NCBI RefSeq assembly: GCF_947179165.1
Contig: NC_077248.1
Coordinates: forward strand, 12,117,256-12,181,255
Direction of reading: 5' to 3'
From: Solanum dulcamara
Lineage: Eukaryota; Streptophyta; Magnoliopsida; Solanales; Solanaceae
Length of the DNA: 64,000 nucleotides
The position numbers were made by a program, and so were the translations under genes. Below the pieces are notes generated by a model. The model had not been told where the DNA came from. It was given only the letters and a program-made list of their open reading frames with translations, and made no database searches. This document shows, one piece after another, positions 12,618 through 23,590 of this stretch. Position 1 is the stretch's first letter. Each line of letters begins with the position of its first letter.

Positions 12618-13304
12618 ATGATTTCTTTTACTATGGATCTGGGAGAAACACTAGTATTAAAAGTACTATATTAGAAGAGGTAGATGTACCTCAAAATTTT
12701 GATTTATTAAGTAAATGAACTATTCCAAATGTTGATACTAGAACCATATATGACTATGGTTGGTTTGATAAATTTTCAACCAAACAATTAATGAAAACAA
12801 CTGAACAATCCTTAGCTCTTAATTTAGATGGGCAAACTATCTGTTTATTAAATAAATGAGATATTAATTCTTATAGATCTAAATTTAACTTTATGCATAT
12901 AGGCATGGTTCAAATTGCTTTTAAACCTTTAACTCTTAAAGGATTACCTAAAATCTTTCTAGCTGCTTTACGAGATGCTAGAAATTTAAATTTTAGACCA
13001 AACTGTGGCATATGGTCCAGTTTACTTCAATACACAACCTATTATTCAATTGTCCTTATCTGATGTCAATATTCTTGATGCATTAACATTAAATGTTAAA
13101 ACACATGGTTATAACTATGTTCCAGGTTTGGAACTTATATGTTTATCTTATCGAATTTATTTTAAATTATTGTCTACTTTGAATCCTGGATGTAAATTAT
13201 ATGATATATCTAACCAGACTATATTAGTCAAAACTAATTTTACAAAGTTTAAGGTCACCACTCAGAGACCTAGAAAGTGGAAAGAGATTAATTTTCCAAC
13301 ATGA
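12618..13304 (+). pseudogene. Pararetrovirus movement protein region
   Basis: Translations across two frames give a protein of the 30K movement superfamily, which would carry virus between cells through plasmodesmata. Seen directly are a stretch around 12900-12990 (HIGMVQIAFKPLTLKG, then FLAALRDARNLNF) and, after a frame change near 13000, GPVYFNTQPIIQLSLSD and LDALTLNVKTHGYNYVPG. In-frame stops fall near 12716 and 12857. The 99-residue ORF from 13005 is only the C-terminal half. It is the N-terminal part of ORF1 and runs on towards the coat region. The family call rests on pattern, without a search. Confidence 0.7.
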
Positions 13305-13319
13305 ACTTTGGATTCAGTG

Positions 13320-15230
13320 ATCTCCCATAACCAGATCACTAACGACTTGACAAATAATGAATATTTTCATATTACGCAAAATATCGATGGAAGGATATGC
13401 ATTCAGTTTGCTGATAAATTCCCGATATACAAATCTCCTATTTATAACTAACGATATTTTATGGGATATTGATCTTTGCCAGAAATACAATATATTTTTC
13501 CTATTACTCCTGATGCCCCTGTTTATGGTCCAGCTAGAAATATGGTTTTATCTCTACATACTCTTAGTGATACTTTGAGTGAAAGGGTAGCTGAAAGAGT
13601 TAAAATAGATCCTACAACTAATATTGTTCAAGCAACTGATAAGTTGTCCCATATAGAACCAACATCTGAAATGGATTTCGACCCAAATGTGATGTCAAAC
13701 CGAAATAAAATTTGAATAATGATAACACACCAAATTGATTTTAGTTCAGGATCCCTAGCATGTCAATATATTCAAAAAGAATTTCATCAAGATAAATGGA
13801 ACAAGTTTAAAACTTGGTTCTTTGAAACTTATAATCAAGATGATTTGAATAATATTTCTCAAGAATTTTATGAATCTTGTGCATTACATAATCAAATTAT
13901 GTATTTTATTCCACGGTTTATAACCACTTATTTATCTTTATATATAAATGTCTTAGAATAAAGGACTTTCAAAGATGGTAGTGGTAATATTACCAAACTA
14001 ATTTACCCTCCTCAAAATTCTTTTATATTACCCAATGATACAGATCTTACTTTCTCAGCTTTTCAAAAATTCATTGATAATGATGTTGCTAAAATTAGCA
14101 TTCGTGAAATCAATAATTTGATTGCCCAGAATAATTACTTGAGTTTATATGTTAAAGTAATTGGTGAACATATTAGCTCTCTTGATACAAAACTCAATAA
14201 GTTAATTGCTTTAGTTATAACTCTGAATATGAGCAAAGTAATTGAGAGTGCCTCCACCTCTGGCAGTAAACCAGTTGCTACTATTCCTACTCATATTCAA
14301 CGACCCATCAAAGTAAAAGGTTTTAAATTTAAGTCTTTAACTGATTTAGAAACACTTCCTGATAAGAAGCTAGCAAATTTAAATGCTAAACCTATTGATA
14401 TGTTAGATAATTTCTCTATTGAAGAATATATTTCTAAAAATTAAGCCTATTTGATCTCAAAGTTATCGTGACGAAAAGGCTAGACGTCTCCAAAATAGCA
14501 GATATGCTACCAAAGCATCTATGTTAACTTATTACTACCCTCGTCCTACTCCTCAAGATATTTTAATCGAGGAAAGAGATTGGATTCAATCCAGTATATC
14601 TTATAGTGGTGATCAAATTTATGAATTGAATGTTGATGGCTTGACAGATAGACAAGTCTCCATTTTTCTACATTGAATGTTAATGTATGCTACCATTTGT
14701 CAATACACTAATAACAATTTTGATCATACCATTTGCAAGATGATTATTGCAGGATTTACCGGCCAACATCGAGGTTGGTGAGATAATTTTTATCATCGGA
14801 AGCTCCCACTTCCATTACTACCTCAGTAAAAAGAGAAGTAGCTATTGAGGCAGTTGTTTCTAAGGAAGGGGAGTCTCAGCAACCTGTCGAAAATATTCGA
14901 CTAGATGTAGTTTATACACTTGTTCTCACTATTTTAGAAAATTTTAATGGTAGATTCACCAACAAAAACAAAACCCTCCGAACCCTTCTAAATATACTTC
15001 GTTATCGACATTTAGGAGAATTTAGGTGGTATAAAGACACCTTTTTAAATCGAGTAATGGATTTATCCAAAAGTAATCTTACTTATTGGAAGACCAAATT
15101 TATTGACGGCCTCCCTCCTCTATTTGCAGAAAGAGTTAGAAAGACTCTTCGAGGAAATCTTTCTGCTATTCCTTATAATCAGTTGTACTAATTGACACTT
15201 GTACTCAAGAAGAACTAAATCTATGCAACG
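13320..15230 (+). pseudogene. Pararetrovirus ORF1 linker and coat protein N-terminal part
   Basis: Open pieces at 13476-13715, 13719-13961 and 14118-14444 form one decayed stretch of the polyprotein in changing frames. From about 14700 the text resembles a caulimovirid coat core: DHTICKMIIAGFTGQ, then after a shift WYKDTFLNRVMDLSKSNLTY and GLPPLFAERVRKTLRGN near 15090-15160. The coat protein packages viral DNA. Many stops (for example near 14676 and 14780) and several frameshifts make it inactive. The 13.3-14.4 kb part has no function that I recognise. Confidence 0.6.
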
Positions 15231-16072
15231 AGCTTAAACTAGCTCAACAACTTAAAGTTAATAGCAAACAAGAGCAATCTCAACTTGGATATTTCTACAA
15301 TCAATTTGCAGTTGATGGCCCTTCTAATAGAAAGGATAAAAGGCCTAAAAGATTTCGATGTTCTAGGGAAGATAACCCAGATAGACCTTATAGAAAGTAT
15401 CTTTGCTCTCGTCGAAGTAAAGAGAAATGTGAGACTAGAAAAGATTGTCGTAAATCTAATAGATTTATCAAAAACCATTCTAAAAGAGACCTTAGTAAAA
15501 TTACGTGCTATGAATGTGGTCAAAATGTGCATATTGCTCCAAATTGCAAGCTTCAAAAATTTAAAGCTTTAAAACTTGAAAATGATATTCATGACAAAGT
15601 CTATGATTTATTATATACATTTGGTTCAGAATTCGATTATTACTCTGAGTCAGATTGCAGATTTGAAAGTTCTGAAAGTGAAGTTGAACTTATTAATTTT
15701 TCTGATAATGATAATATTTTATCTACTAATTGTGGTACTAATTGTACAAGTGATAATTGTCCTTGCAAAACAGATGAGTTTTATAAAGTCCAATCACAAT
15801 TTCAAGATTTGAATGTTAATACAATTACTTCTGAAAATATTATTGAATTATTAGAATTATTAACGGAGATTTCTGATGAAAACATGAGGAGAAAAATTAT
15901 TAATATGGCTTCGACATCCAGCTCCCAATCTTCTAAATCCTTTAAATCCTCTAAATCAAAACTTAATCTTGATTCCAAGCCTTATTCTCTAACTGAAGTT
16001 CTTTATCGACTTGATAAGAAAGCTTATACTATAGTTAGAGATACTTTAGATGATTTAAAAATAGAAGTATAA
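15231..16072 (+). pseudogene. Pararetrovirus coat protein, basic and zinc-knuckle C-terminal part
   Basis: A lysine/arginine-rich tract (about 15320-15490) leads to an intact CCHC knuckle, CYECGQNVHIAPNC, at 15506-15547. An acidic and Ser-rich tail follows (many D/E at 15640-15790; SSSQSSKSFKSSKSK near 15915-15960). This basic-knuckle-acidic layout is typical of caulimovirid coat proteins, where the knuckle binds the pregenomic RNA. The piece 15527-16072 stays open for 181 codons, the longest surviving part of the virus. It ends at a TAA before the protease. Confidence 0.8.
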
Positions 16073-16249
16073 AAACTAAAAAATGAGATTAAATCTCTTA
16101 AACAAAATCAAATGATTCATAATCATAGGATTTCTCAACTAGAGAAAAATTATACAGATGACTTGAGTCAATGCCTCTTACTGATAAAGGGAAAGGTAAG
16201 ATTGATAATGAGGTAGAAGAAGTTAATGAATCCTCTAAATAAAATTCCT

Positions 16250-17997
16250 TTTTGGGAATGTTATTGTAACTGCTCATAGGTGGTATATTAAATGCACTAT
16301 TCTAATTAATAACGAGTTTACTATCACTAACACTGTAATGATAGACAGCAGAGTAAATGTTAGTTGTATTCAAGAAGGATTGATACCTTCAATAAAGTAT
16401 GCATTCCTCATTTCTTTTTACTAGTAAAAGATCAAATTCATCCTCCAATTATACTTGGAACCTCTTTCATTAATACTATCTATCATTTTTCAAAAATAGA
16501 TTCAAAAGGATTTACTTCTAGTTATAAAAATAAGGAGATATCCTTTTGATTCACAACTGAACCAGTTACTAGAGATATTAACGCTTTAATTAATATGAAA
16601 CAACAGCATGTTGATTCTTTATAACAGAAAATATACAGTATGAATATTTTTGATACATTGCGTGTTGTTAAGGTATAGGTAAAAATTAAATTAATTTCTG
16701 AACAGCTGGCCATCGATATATGTGCCGATCATCAAAGTGCTTTCTGGAATAGAAAAAAACATATTGTGACTCTTCCATATGAAGATAACTTTTATGAAGA
16801 TGACATTTTCACTAAGTCGCGTCTCTGTCACATGAATGTTGAGTTAGTGGAATTTTTGCAAAAAAAGAGATTGATAATCTTTTACAAAAAGGTTTAATAA
16901 AGCCATCAAAATCACCCTTGTCTTGTACTGCTTTTTATGTTAATAATACAACAAAGAAAGAACGCGGTGTTCCTAGTTTAGTTACAAATTATAAAATTTT
17001 AAATAAATTTTAAAAATGGATTAGGTATCCTATTCTAAATAAAAGAGATTTATTATCTAGATTATATGATGTCAATATATTTTTAGAATTTGATTTAAAC
17101 TCACGATATTGCCAAATTCAGATTTTTAAAAAGAATACTTATAGAACTGCTTTTAATGTTCCTTTTGAGAAATATGAATGGAACGTAATGCCTTTCGGAT
17201 AAAAAAATGCCCCATCTAAATTTCAAAAAATTATGAATGATATTTTTAATCCTTATCTGGATTTTATCATTGTTTATATTGATGATATTTTGGTATACTC
17301 CAAAACCTTTAAAACTCATATCGAGCATCTTGATATTTTCAAAAAGATTGTTATACAAAATAGTTTAGTTATATCTAAACCAAAAATGAGTTTATTTCAA
17401 ACTAATGTCCATTTTCTTGGACATAATATTTGTCAAGGGAAGATTACTCCCATCCAACGATCAATTGACTTTGCTTTTAAATTTTCTGATGTGATAACAG
17501 ATAAGACTATGCTTCAAAAATTTTGGAAAAGTTTAAATTATATTTCTTCATTTTACAAAAATCTATCTAGAAATTTATCTCTGTTATATGAGAGATTAAA
17601 AAGGAATCATAAATCTCTTGGACTGATAGTCTCACTCAATAATGTGTTAAACAACGTGTTAAATCTTTACCCTATTTAATACTGGCTAACCCTGCTTGGT
17701 ATAAAATTATAGAAACCGATGCATCTAATATTGGATATGGAGGAATACTAAAACAAGTAAACCCTCATGATAAGTGTGAATATCTTATAAGATTTCATTC
17801 TGAAAAATGGATAGAAGCCCAGAAAAAATATGTGATTGTGGCCATGAAATGCTATGCATCGTTAAACATGACGCCTCTAAATTAATATTTGCTAGGTGAC
17901 AGGCTCAATTGGCCCCATTTGATTTTGATATCCAGTATAAAAAGAATTGATAATTCTCTACCTGACTTCATATCTAGGGAATACTTAAACACTTAAC
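16250..17997 (+). pseudogene. Pararetrovirus protease-RT-RNase H
   Basis: The protease active site is seen as MIDSRV at about 16338-16355. The usual DSG/DTG glycine is Arg here, so this copy is dead at the catalytic loop. RT spans about 16870-17650, with NAPSKFQKIMNDIF and the catalytic YIDD at 17275-17286. Stops interrupt it near 17010 and 17200, and a frameshift occurs near 16860. RNase H begins IIETDASNIGYGG near 17707, but its middle is missing. At about 17865-17885 the text jumps to the C-terminal part (QAQLAPFDFDIQY near 17900), which loses part of the active site. The enzyme would have copied pregenomic RNA to DNA. Confidence 0.85.
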
Positions 17998-18000
17998 CAT

Positions 18001-19659
18001 GCATTATTTTGTAGTTTTCTTTGATGATAAAGAACTCATTACCATCTTAAAGGTAATTCATTTAGGAAAGGATATTCAGACGATGATTCTGGATACATTA
18101 ACCGCTGAGATTATTAGAGAAGAAAGCAACCCTTAACTTCTCTATTCATTCCTATGAGGATGACGATGGTCCATATTATCTTGATATAGATATAACCTGG
18201 TTTGTTATATCTGTAGAATTGCAGACCCTCCTTGGTCTATAATACGAGGAAGAGGCAATAAACCAGAGGTAGGGAAAGATCAGCCCCTTCGTAGAGGTGG
18301 TCATACGGCTCATCCTCATCTAATAATTTTCCAGTCTTACGATTGGAAAATAAGAGTTTGATAAACTCAAAAATAGGCGAAACATCTTATTCGTCAGATC
18401 CAAAGGATGATACTCCTTCAATAAATCTGGAAGATATTCCAGAAGACAGTCCATTATATGGGCAGATGAAAGCATATTTAGAATCTCAAAAGCAAAAAGA
18501 TACTTCTGCTTCTACGATCAAAGAAGTCGATGACAATAAATATTATGAAGGACCTGCAAAAGAAATTATATTTCTTTTAGAAAACTCTGATATTCAGAGG
18601 AGTGATGAACTGTGGAAGATATTTCAAAGGTATTTAGTAAGGGGATTATATTTCCGAGGAGAGTCCAATAAGACTCGCACTTATTACGAAACCATCTTGA
18701 TAAAATTTTAAAGTGCTGAATTTCAACACTTCACAACAGAAGAGAATGTTTATAACTTCTCTAAGGTAATAATCAAACGGATTATATCCATTAAAGAGTG
18801 GGGAATCTCCACAATTAATGAAAGATAGGTTTGCATCAATAAAATGAACATAAATTTGACGTATTGGGATTATATCCAGATATTTAATACAGTCTTTTAT
18901 TATAATATTAATAAACACAAACACACTTGGTTTGTAAAAATTAGTTCTAAGGTATTCCTAGACCAATCCCCAACTTGTTCATCAGATGGTGGACTTTCCA
19001 CGGACCCTCGGTGAAGATTTTATCGTATGAATATTTAAACTTATACAAAGAATGGACCAAAGTTTCTATATTTCTCACAGAGTTATATCCTCAGATCATG
19101 TTTGTAATCTGGACAAAATTGATCAGATGTACTTCTTTATTGAATTCTCTATTATATGGATTCATAAATGGCTCCCCGAAGTCGGATATACCCCGGACGA
19201 AAAAATTCTTTGTTTATATCAGATAAATTATAATAAATTTTAGGACAAATTGACACAAAAAGATTTAAAATTAAGCAACCATATGACCAAGAGCTCGTAG
19301 ATAGTATTCGAGCAAACATATAGGATTATACAGAACTACCATAAAAGAAATTGGTAGCAGACAATTCTGTTAAATATATTGCTCGAACAATTTCAGTGCA
19401 ACAAGGTGATAAAAGCGAGATGATAAATGAATATCTCGAAGAAGTAAAAAGAAATTTGCTTCAAACTCTAATAAAATATGATAAATCTGATGCTTCAATA
19501 AAAAGTGAAGCAAGTAATGATGATATCGTCGATGCACAGTTCAATGGACCACAGTCAATGTCATCTGAAATTGAGCTTGAAAAGGTGGAAGATTTCCTCC
19601 AATTATTACAAGACAAGGAAGAATTCCTTAAAAGGCTGTCAAAGAAAAGGGAAAAGTAG
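18001..19659 (+). pseudogene. Pararetrovirus second ORF, function unknown
   Basis: Pieces in several frames follow RNase H: an opening near 18001, 18343-18711 (122 codons, acidic with a DIPEDSPLYGQMKAYL stretch), 18975-19226 (with RWWTFHGP) and 19351-19659 (charged, likely coiled coil at the end, EDFLQLLQDKEEFLKRL). Stops separate them near 18709, 18826, 19224 and 19319. A distinct ORF2 downstream of RNase H is described for endogenous florendoviruses, and its function is not known to me. It could correspond to a translational transactivator in position only. The segment 19276-19446 is the source of the inverted copy at 12379-12550. Confidence 0.6.
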
Positions 19660-19845
19660 AATGAGAAGATCTCTCCAAACCCTAAAAAGATTAAATAAAA
19701 TATCGGGTTATGCGAGGATATACTCCAAGCAAAATAAGGATGAAAATGATAATTTTTTACATTTTTTAACAGTAGAAATACTGTATTAATAGTAGATGTA
19801 CTGTAGTAGGGACTCACTTTTATTCCTTATGCATCTTAAGCCCGC

Positions 19846-19857
19846 CTATATAAAGGG
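19846..19857 (+). promoter_or_regulatory. Pararetrovirus TATA box
   Basis: CTATATAAAGGG lies just after ORF2 and before a long untranslated leader, where the pregenomic RNA promoter of a caulimovirid should be. A pyrimidine-rich run (TCTCTCTCTC, 19902-19917) follows at about +30, like CT-rich leader elements in related viruses. Confidence 0.72.
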
Positions 19858-19879
19858 CCTTTGTTTTTCATTTTTAGGT

Positions 19880-20421
19880 AGAGAAATTTTCAAGTTTTTT
19901 TTCTCTCTCTCTCTCTTAAACACTTTTTTTGTAATATATTTCAAGTTTGAAGAAATAAAGATCCAGATTGGCATAGCCTTTGGAGTAAGGTGTTTTAATT
20001 TTCAGTCTTTATTTTTAATTTCATATATTTCTCCATAGCCGTGACTATGTCTGGCTAGAAATCTCATATATATGCTGGGTATCTAAGTTTTGTTACATAT
20101 TCATTATGAAAGACCAAACTCAGTTAAAATATACGAGATTTTTATCATAGTTTCTTGGCTTGATTCTGAGATGGTGGTACAGTCGATTCCGACACTACCT
20201 TATTGATTTCGCCTAGAAGTTAGTGGTGGTGTAAGTCCTCGTTAAAGGACAAGAAAAAGGGGCAGTATTTCTCACTGTTAGAACTGCTAGTTGCTAAATT
20301 AATATTTGTATGTATTGGAATATCTGACAGACCCTTTGCTCAGGTAAAAGGATCCATACAGTAATAAAACTAAATAAAAATCTTTCATATTTTGATTTTA
20401 TCCTTGCTAACTGCAAGTTTA
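19880..20421 (+). other. Pararetrovirus leader with poly(A) signal
   Basis: This is noncoding and contains several short ATG reading frames. AATAAAG at about 19954 is a plausible poly(A) signal downstream of the start site, as in viruses that make a terminally redundant RNA. From the likely start site to the end is about 540 bases, close to the usual distance to the primer-binding site. The copy therefore holds almost the whole leader before it stops. Confidence 0.6.
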
Positions 20422-20438
20422 AGATGGTGGACTTTCCA
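20422..20438 (+). repeat. 17-bp copy of ORF2 at the right viral junction
   Basis: AGATGGTGGACTTTCCA is identical to 18984-19000 in ORF2 and directly abuts the TATATA array. A 17-base match inside 8 kb is very unlikely by chance. Confidence 0.7.
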
Positions 20439-21020
20439 TATATATATATTATGTAATTATGTATATCACTATAATAGATAGCATATTGTGAGTATTTTGG
20501 TATACTTTGTAAGTATATATACAATATATAATTAATTCTATCACTATAATATATAATATAATGTTAGTATATTAATTATACATAGTACGTATATATAGTA
20601 TAATGTTAGTATATAATTATAATAGATAGTAGATTGTGAGTATATCACTATAATAAATAACATATTGTGAGTATATTAGATATACGTTGTAAGTATATAT
20701 AATATAAGTATTTTATTATAATAGATGGTATAATGTAAGTATATTATTATAATAGATAGCATATTGTGAGTATATTAAATATACATTGTAAGTATATATA
20801 AATATAATATAAGTATATTAGTATAATAGATGGTATATTGTGAATATATCACTATAATAGATAGTATATTGTGAGTATATTAGATATACATTGTAAGTAT
20901 ATATATTATAATATAAGTATATTGTGAGTATATTAGATATAAATTGTAAGTATATATATAATATATAATTAAGTATATCACTATAATAGATAGTATATTA
21001 TGAGTATATAAATTATTATA
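20439..21020. repeat. TA-rich tandem array, right of the viral insert
   Basis: This is the same diverged unit as at 11917-12378 and in the same orientation (ATAATAGATAGTATATTGTGAGTATATTAGATATACATTGTAAGTATATA). At least seven units can be followed. Confidence 0.8.
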
Positions 21021-21107
21021 ATTACTTCTAAATTAAATAGATAACGCTACATATATTGATGATTGACTCAAATTTTCGAATACATAAATGCTGCGAAAAA
21101 ATAATCA

Positions 21108-21285
21108 AGCTCAATGGGCCTAACCCGGCCCATAGGCCCGGACACTACTATACCCTTAATGGGTCATGGGCCGGACTGTTTAAGATTTTGACACTGTTGG
21201 GCCCCGATCGGCCCTACCCATTAAGGGTATAGTCCGGCCTGGCTTAGCTCGGTAACCGGTGGGCATAAAAATTAGTCCGACCCAC
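21108..21285. repeat. GC-rich foldback
   Basis: TATACCCTTAATGGG (about 21150) and CCCATTAAGGGTATA (about 21216) are inverse complements. GGCCC/GGGCC and CCGGAC/GTCCGG blocks around both arms extend the pairing. It stands out in very AT-rich surroundings and is probably a non-autonomous DNA element. Confidence 0.55.
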
Positions 21286-21289
21286 TTAA

Positions 21290-23230
21290 CAAATATAATT
21301 ATTTTTAACTTAGCTTATTTAGTACCTTATTTGTACTAACGTTTTGAGTCTAGGGACGTTGTATTCATGCTTGTGAATCTTGACAGACAGGTGGGCATGC
21401 CTTCTCAGTAGTGTTGCCGAATTTCAACATATAGACCAGCACATAGACGGTCTCTATGTCTTCATAGTTGCTAGATTCAGATGTTTATCAGTCTTATGTT
21501 GTAGATATCTGATAGGTATATAGGTTGGGGACTTGTCCCAGCCAAGTATATTACTCTTAAAGTCTTACAAACTTTGGTGTGTGTAGTTGTACGTTGCCAG
21601 CCTTGTCGGTCCTTTTACTCTTGTACTATAAACATGATAGTATTGTTGGATTTGTGTGTAACTCTCTCTATATATATATATATTGTAACTCTAGATATCA
21701 TGTTGTTCTCGACGGCTTGCATAGGGATTTACTTATGTTTTGTTTTAAATTATTGGGTTAACAAAGGTATTTGATGCAGGATTCTTTGATTGTGCTTTGT
21801 CTAAGCTTCTGTTAAGCCGAGATATATTTATTTGTATTTGTTATAAGGATGAACTGAAAAAGGAGTGATTTCGTCTGAAAAATAATAATTTTCAAAAACT
21901 TGATTTAAAGTGTCAAACTTACTTATTTCAATTTGGTGAAAATATTATTTTTGAAACAAAGTCGCCATTAATTTTTTAAAGAAAATTAAGAAATTCTTTT
22001 TTGAAAAGATTTAAATAGAAAACACTTTCAAAATTTTAAAGATATGGGTAACAATTCAAATGACACTTAAAAAAAGGTTTTACGCACTTAAAAATGTCTA
22101 CAATTTTTTACTCTTAAATAATCTTTAAAAAGTATAAATATCGTAAAATTCTCAAAAAATATCTTTATTATTAATTTTAATATTAATAGATAAGATACAT
22201 AAATATAGTGTACTAAAAAGAGTTAAAAGATATATTAGTAAAAATATCTTTTTATTTATAATTATTTAAAAAACATGTTTAAAAAAATAGAATGACAAAT
22301 ATTATAAAACGGAAGGGAGTACGAGGGGTACATGATGCAATTTAATTGTAGACTGTAGATCAAAATAATTAATGTCAAGATAAGCCATTGAAGCCTCAGG
22401 TGGTTGAGTAAGTTCCAACATCGAATTAACTATTCCTCATTTTCTTTTACTGATCCTTCATTATATTTAAAAGGTTAGATTTTCTTTTTTACTTATTTAT
22501 TTTTGTAAATTAAAATAGATATTTTAAATATTATTTTTATCATTAAGTAACTATATAAAACACTAATACTTAAATTTAAAATTTTAAAATATAGTTAATA
22601 AGATTAATTTAATAAAATGAATCTTTGTTAAATACTTTCTTAAGAAAAATGTAAAATCAGCCTGAAACAAATAAGAAGAAAAGAAAAATTATCATACTTG
22701 AACAAAAAATATTATTCTAAAGATATTTGTATATAATTTACACAGACAAAATACTGTGAGAGGTAGAGGTCATGGTGGTAATCAGGGCTACATACATAAG
22801 AGTGTAGAGGAGGTGTGTTGGAGAGGAGAGTGGATTACCACTTGTAAAATTTATATTTTTTAGTTCTATTAAAAAAGTCATTTCCTTACTTTTAAGGAAC
22901 TTACTTTCTTTAAAAGAATATTTTCTAAAAATTTTACCAACCAATCTTTTTTTTTCTTTGTTTGACCAACCAAATATGATAAAATTAGAAACATTTTCTC
23001 CATATAGAACACACCCTAAATCTGTCTTTATAGCTAGTGACACCTCCCTAATATACCAGATTTAACTCAACTCAAATCCAACTCTTTTATTATTATGAGT
23101 GTATATTTAATTTTATACCACCATCAATTCGCTAAATTTTTGACTGACCGGAGGGAGTACCAAGTAATGATAAACTTTATTCTACCACTATTTATCAAGT
23201 CATCTTCTATTACGATTGGAAGGTAGGTTA
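21290..23230. other. Long noncoding stretch upstream of LTP gene 1
   Basis: No gene is supported. GGAGGGAGTACC at about 23142 and GGAAGGGAGTACGAG at about 22311 resemble Stowaway/Mariner MITE ends, but both point the same way, so I cannot define an element. The minus-strand ORF at 22738-23043 has no recognisable domain and lies in AT-rich, repeat-like text. Confidence 0.4.
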
Positions 23231-23315
23231 CCAAAAATTTAAAGAAGCAGCAAAGAGAAAAAGAATTCTGTGATTGGGACCATTGTCTTTATGGGTGGAC
23301 TTAGCAGAAGGCCCA

Positions 23316-23469
23316 AAGTTGTAGCGTGGTTCAATAAAAGTTCCACACGTAACGGCTTAACTGGACTTTGTAGGCACCTCCCTAATTATTATGTACCCTT
23401 CTTCCATTTAACTCTAACTACCAACTAATTCTCTCATTCCTTCATTAATTAACTTCCTCTCTATAAATA
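23316..23469 (+). promoter_or_regulatory. LTP gene 1 promoter
   Basis: A TATA box, TATAAATA, lies at 23462-23469, about 120 bp before the ATG. Further upstream, 23321-23355 (GTAGCGTGGTTCAATAAAAG then CACACGTAAC) is almost the same in the two other LTP loci, at 50191-50222 and 62327-62358. It is followed in all three by GGCACCTCCCTAATTAT. These shared blocks are candidate control elements. CACGTA resembles an ACGT core. Confidence 0.65.
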
Positions 23470-23590
23470 CCCAAAGTTCTCAATAGCTTTTGCATCCAAT
23501 ACTCAAGCAAAGTACATTTGTAGTATATCGTTCATACAACTTCCCACACTACTCCTCTAGTATTTCTATCTTTCTTCAATTTTTGTAACA

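Larger units (their letters stand above)
12551..20438 (+). mobile_element. Endogenous pararetrovirus (Caulimoviridae), decayed
   Basis: In order, the copy shows a tRNA-Met primer-binding site, a movement-protein region, a coat protein with a CCHC knuckle, an aspartic protease, RT with YIDD, RNase H, a second ORF, then a TATA promoter and a leader of about 540 bases. There is no LTR and no integrase, as expected of Caulimoviridae. The single long ORF1 order (MP-CP-PR-RT-RH), the separate ORF2 and the TA-rich flanks fit the endogenous florendovirus group best. A solendovirus- or petuvirus-like assignment is not excluded. All ORFs carry stops and frameshifts, so the copy cannot make its proteins. 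Confidence 0.9.

Noticed and set aside
15239..15556. Antisense 105-codon ORF in the viral coat region
   Set aside because: It is a shadow of the Lys/Arg-rich coat segment on the opposite strand.
22738..23043. 101-codon minus-strand ORF upstream of LTP gene 1
   Set aside because: It has no domain or codon pattern and sits in AT-rich text near MITE-like ends.
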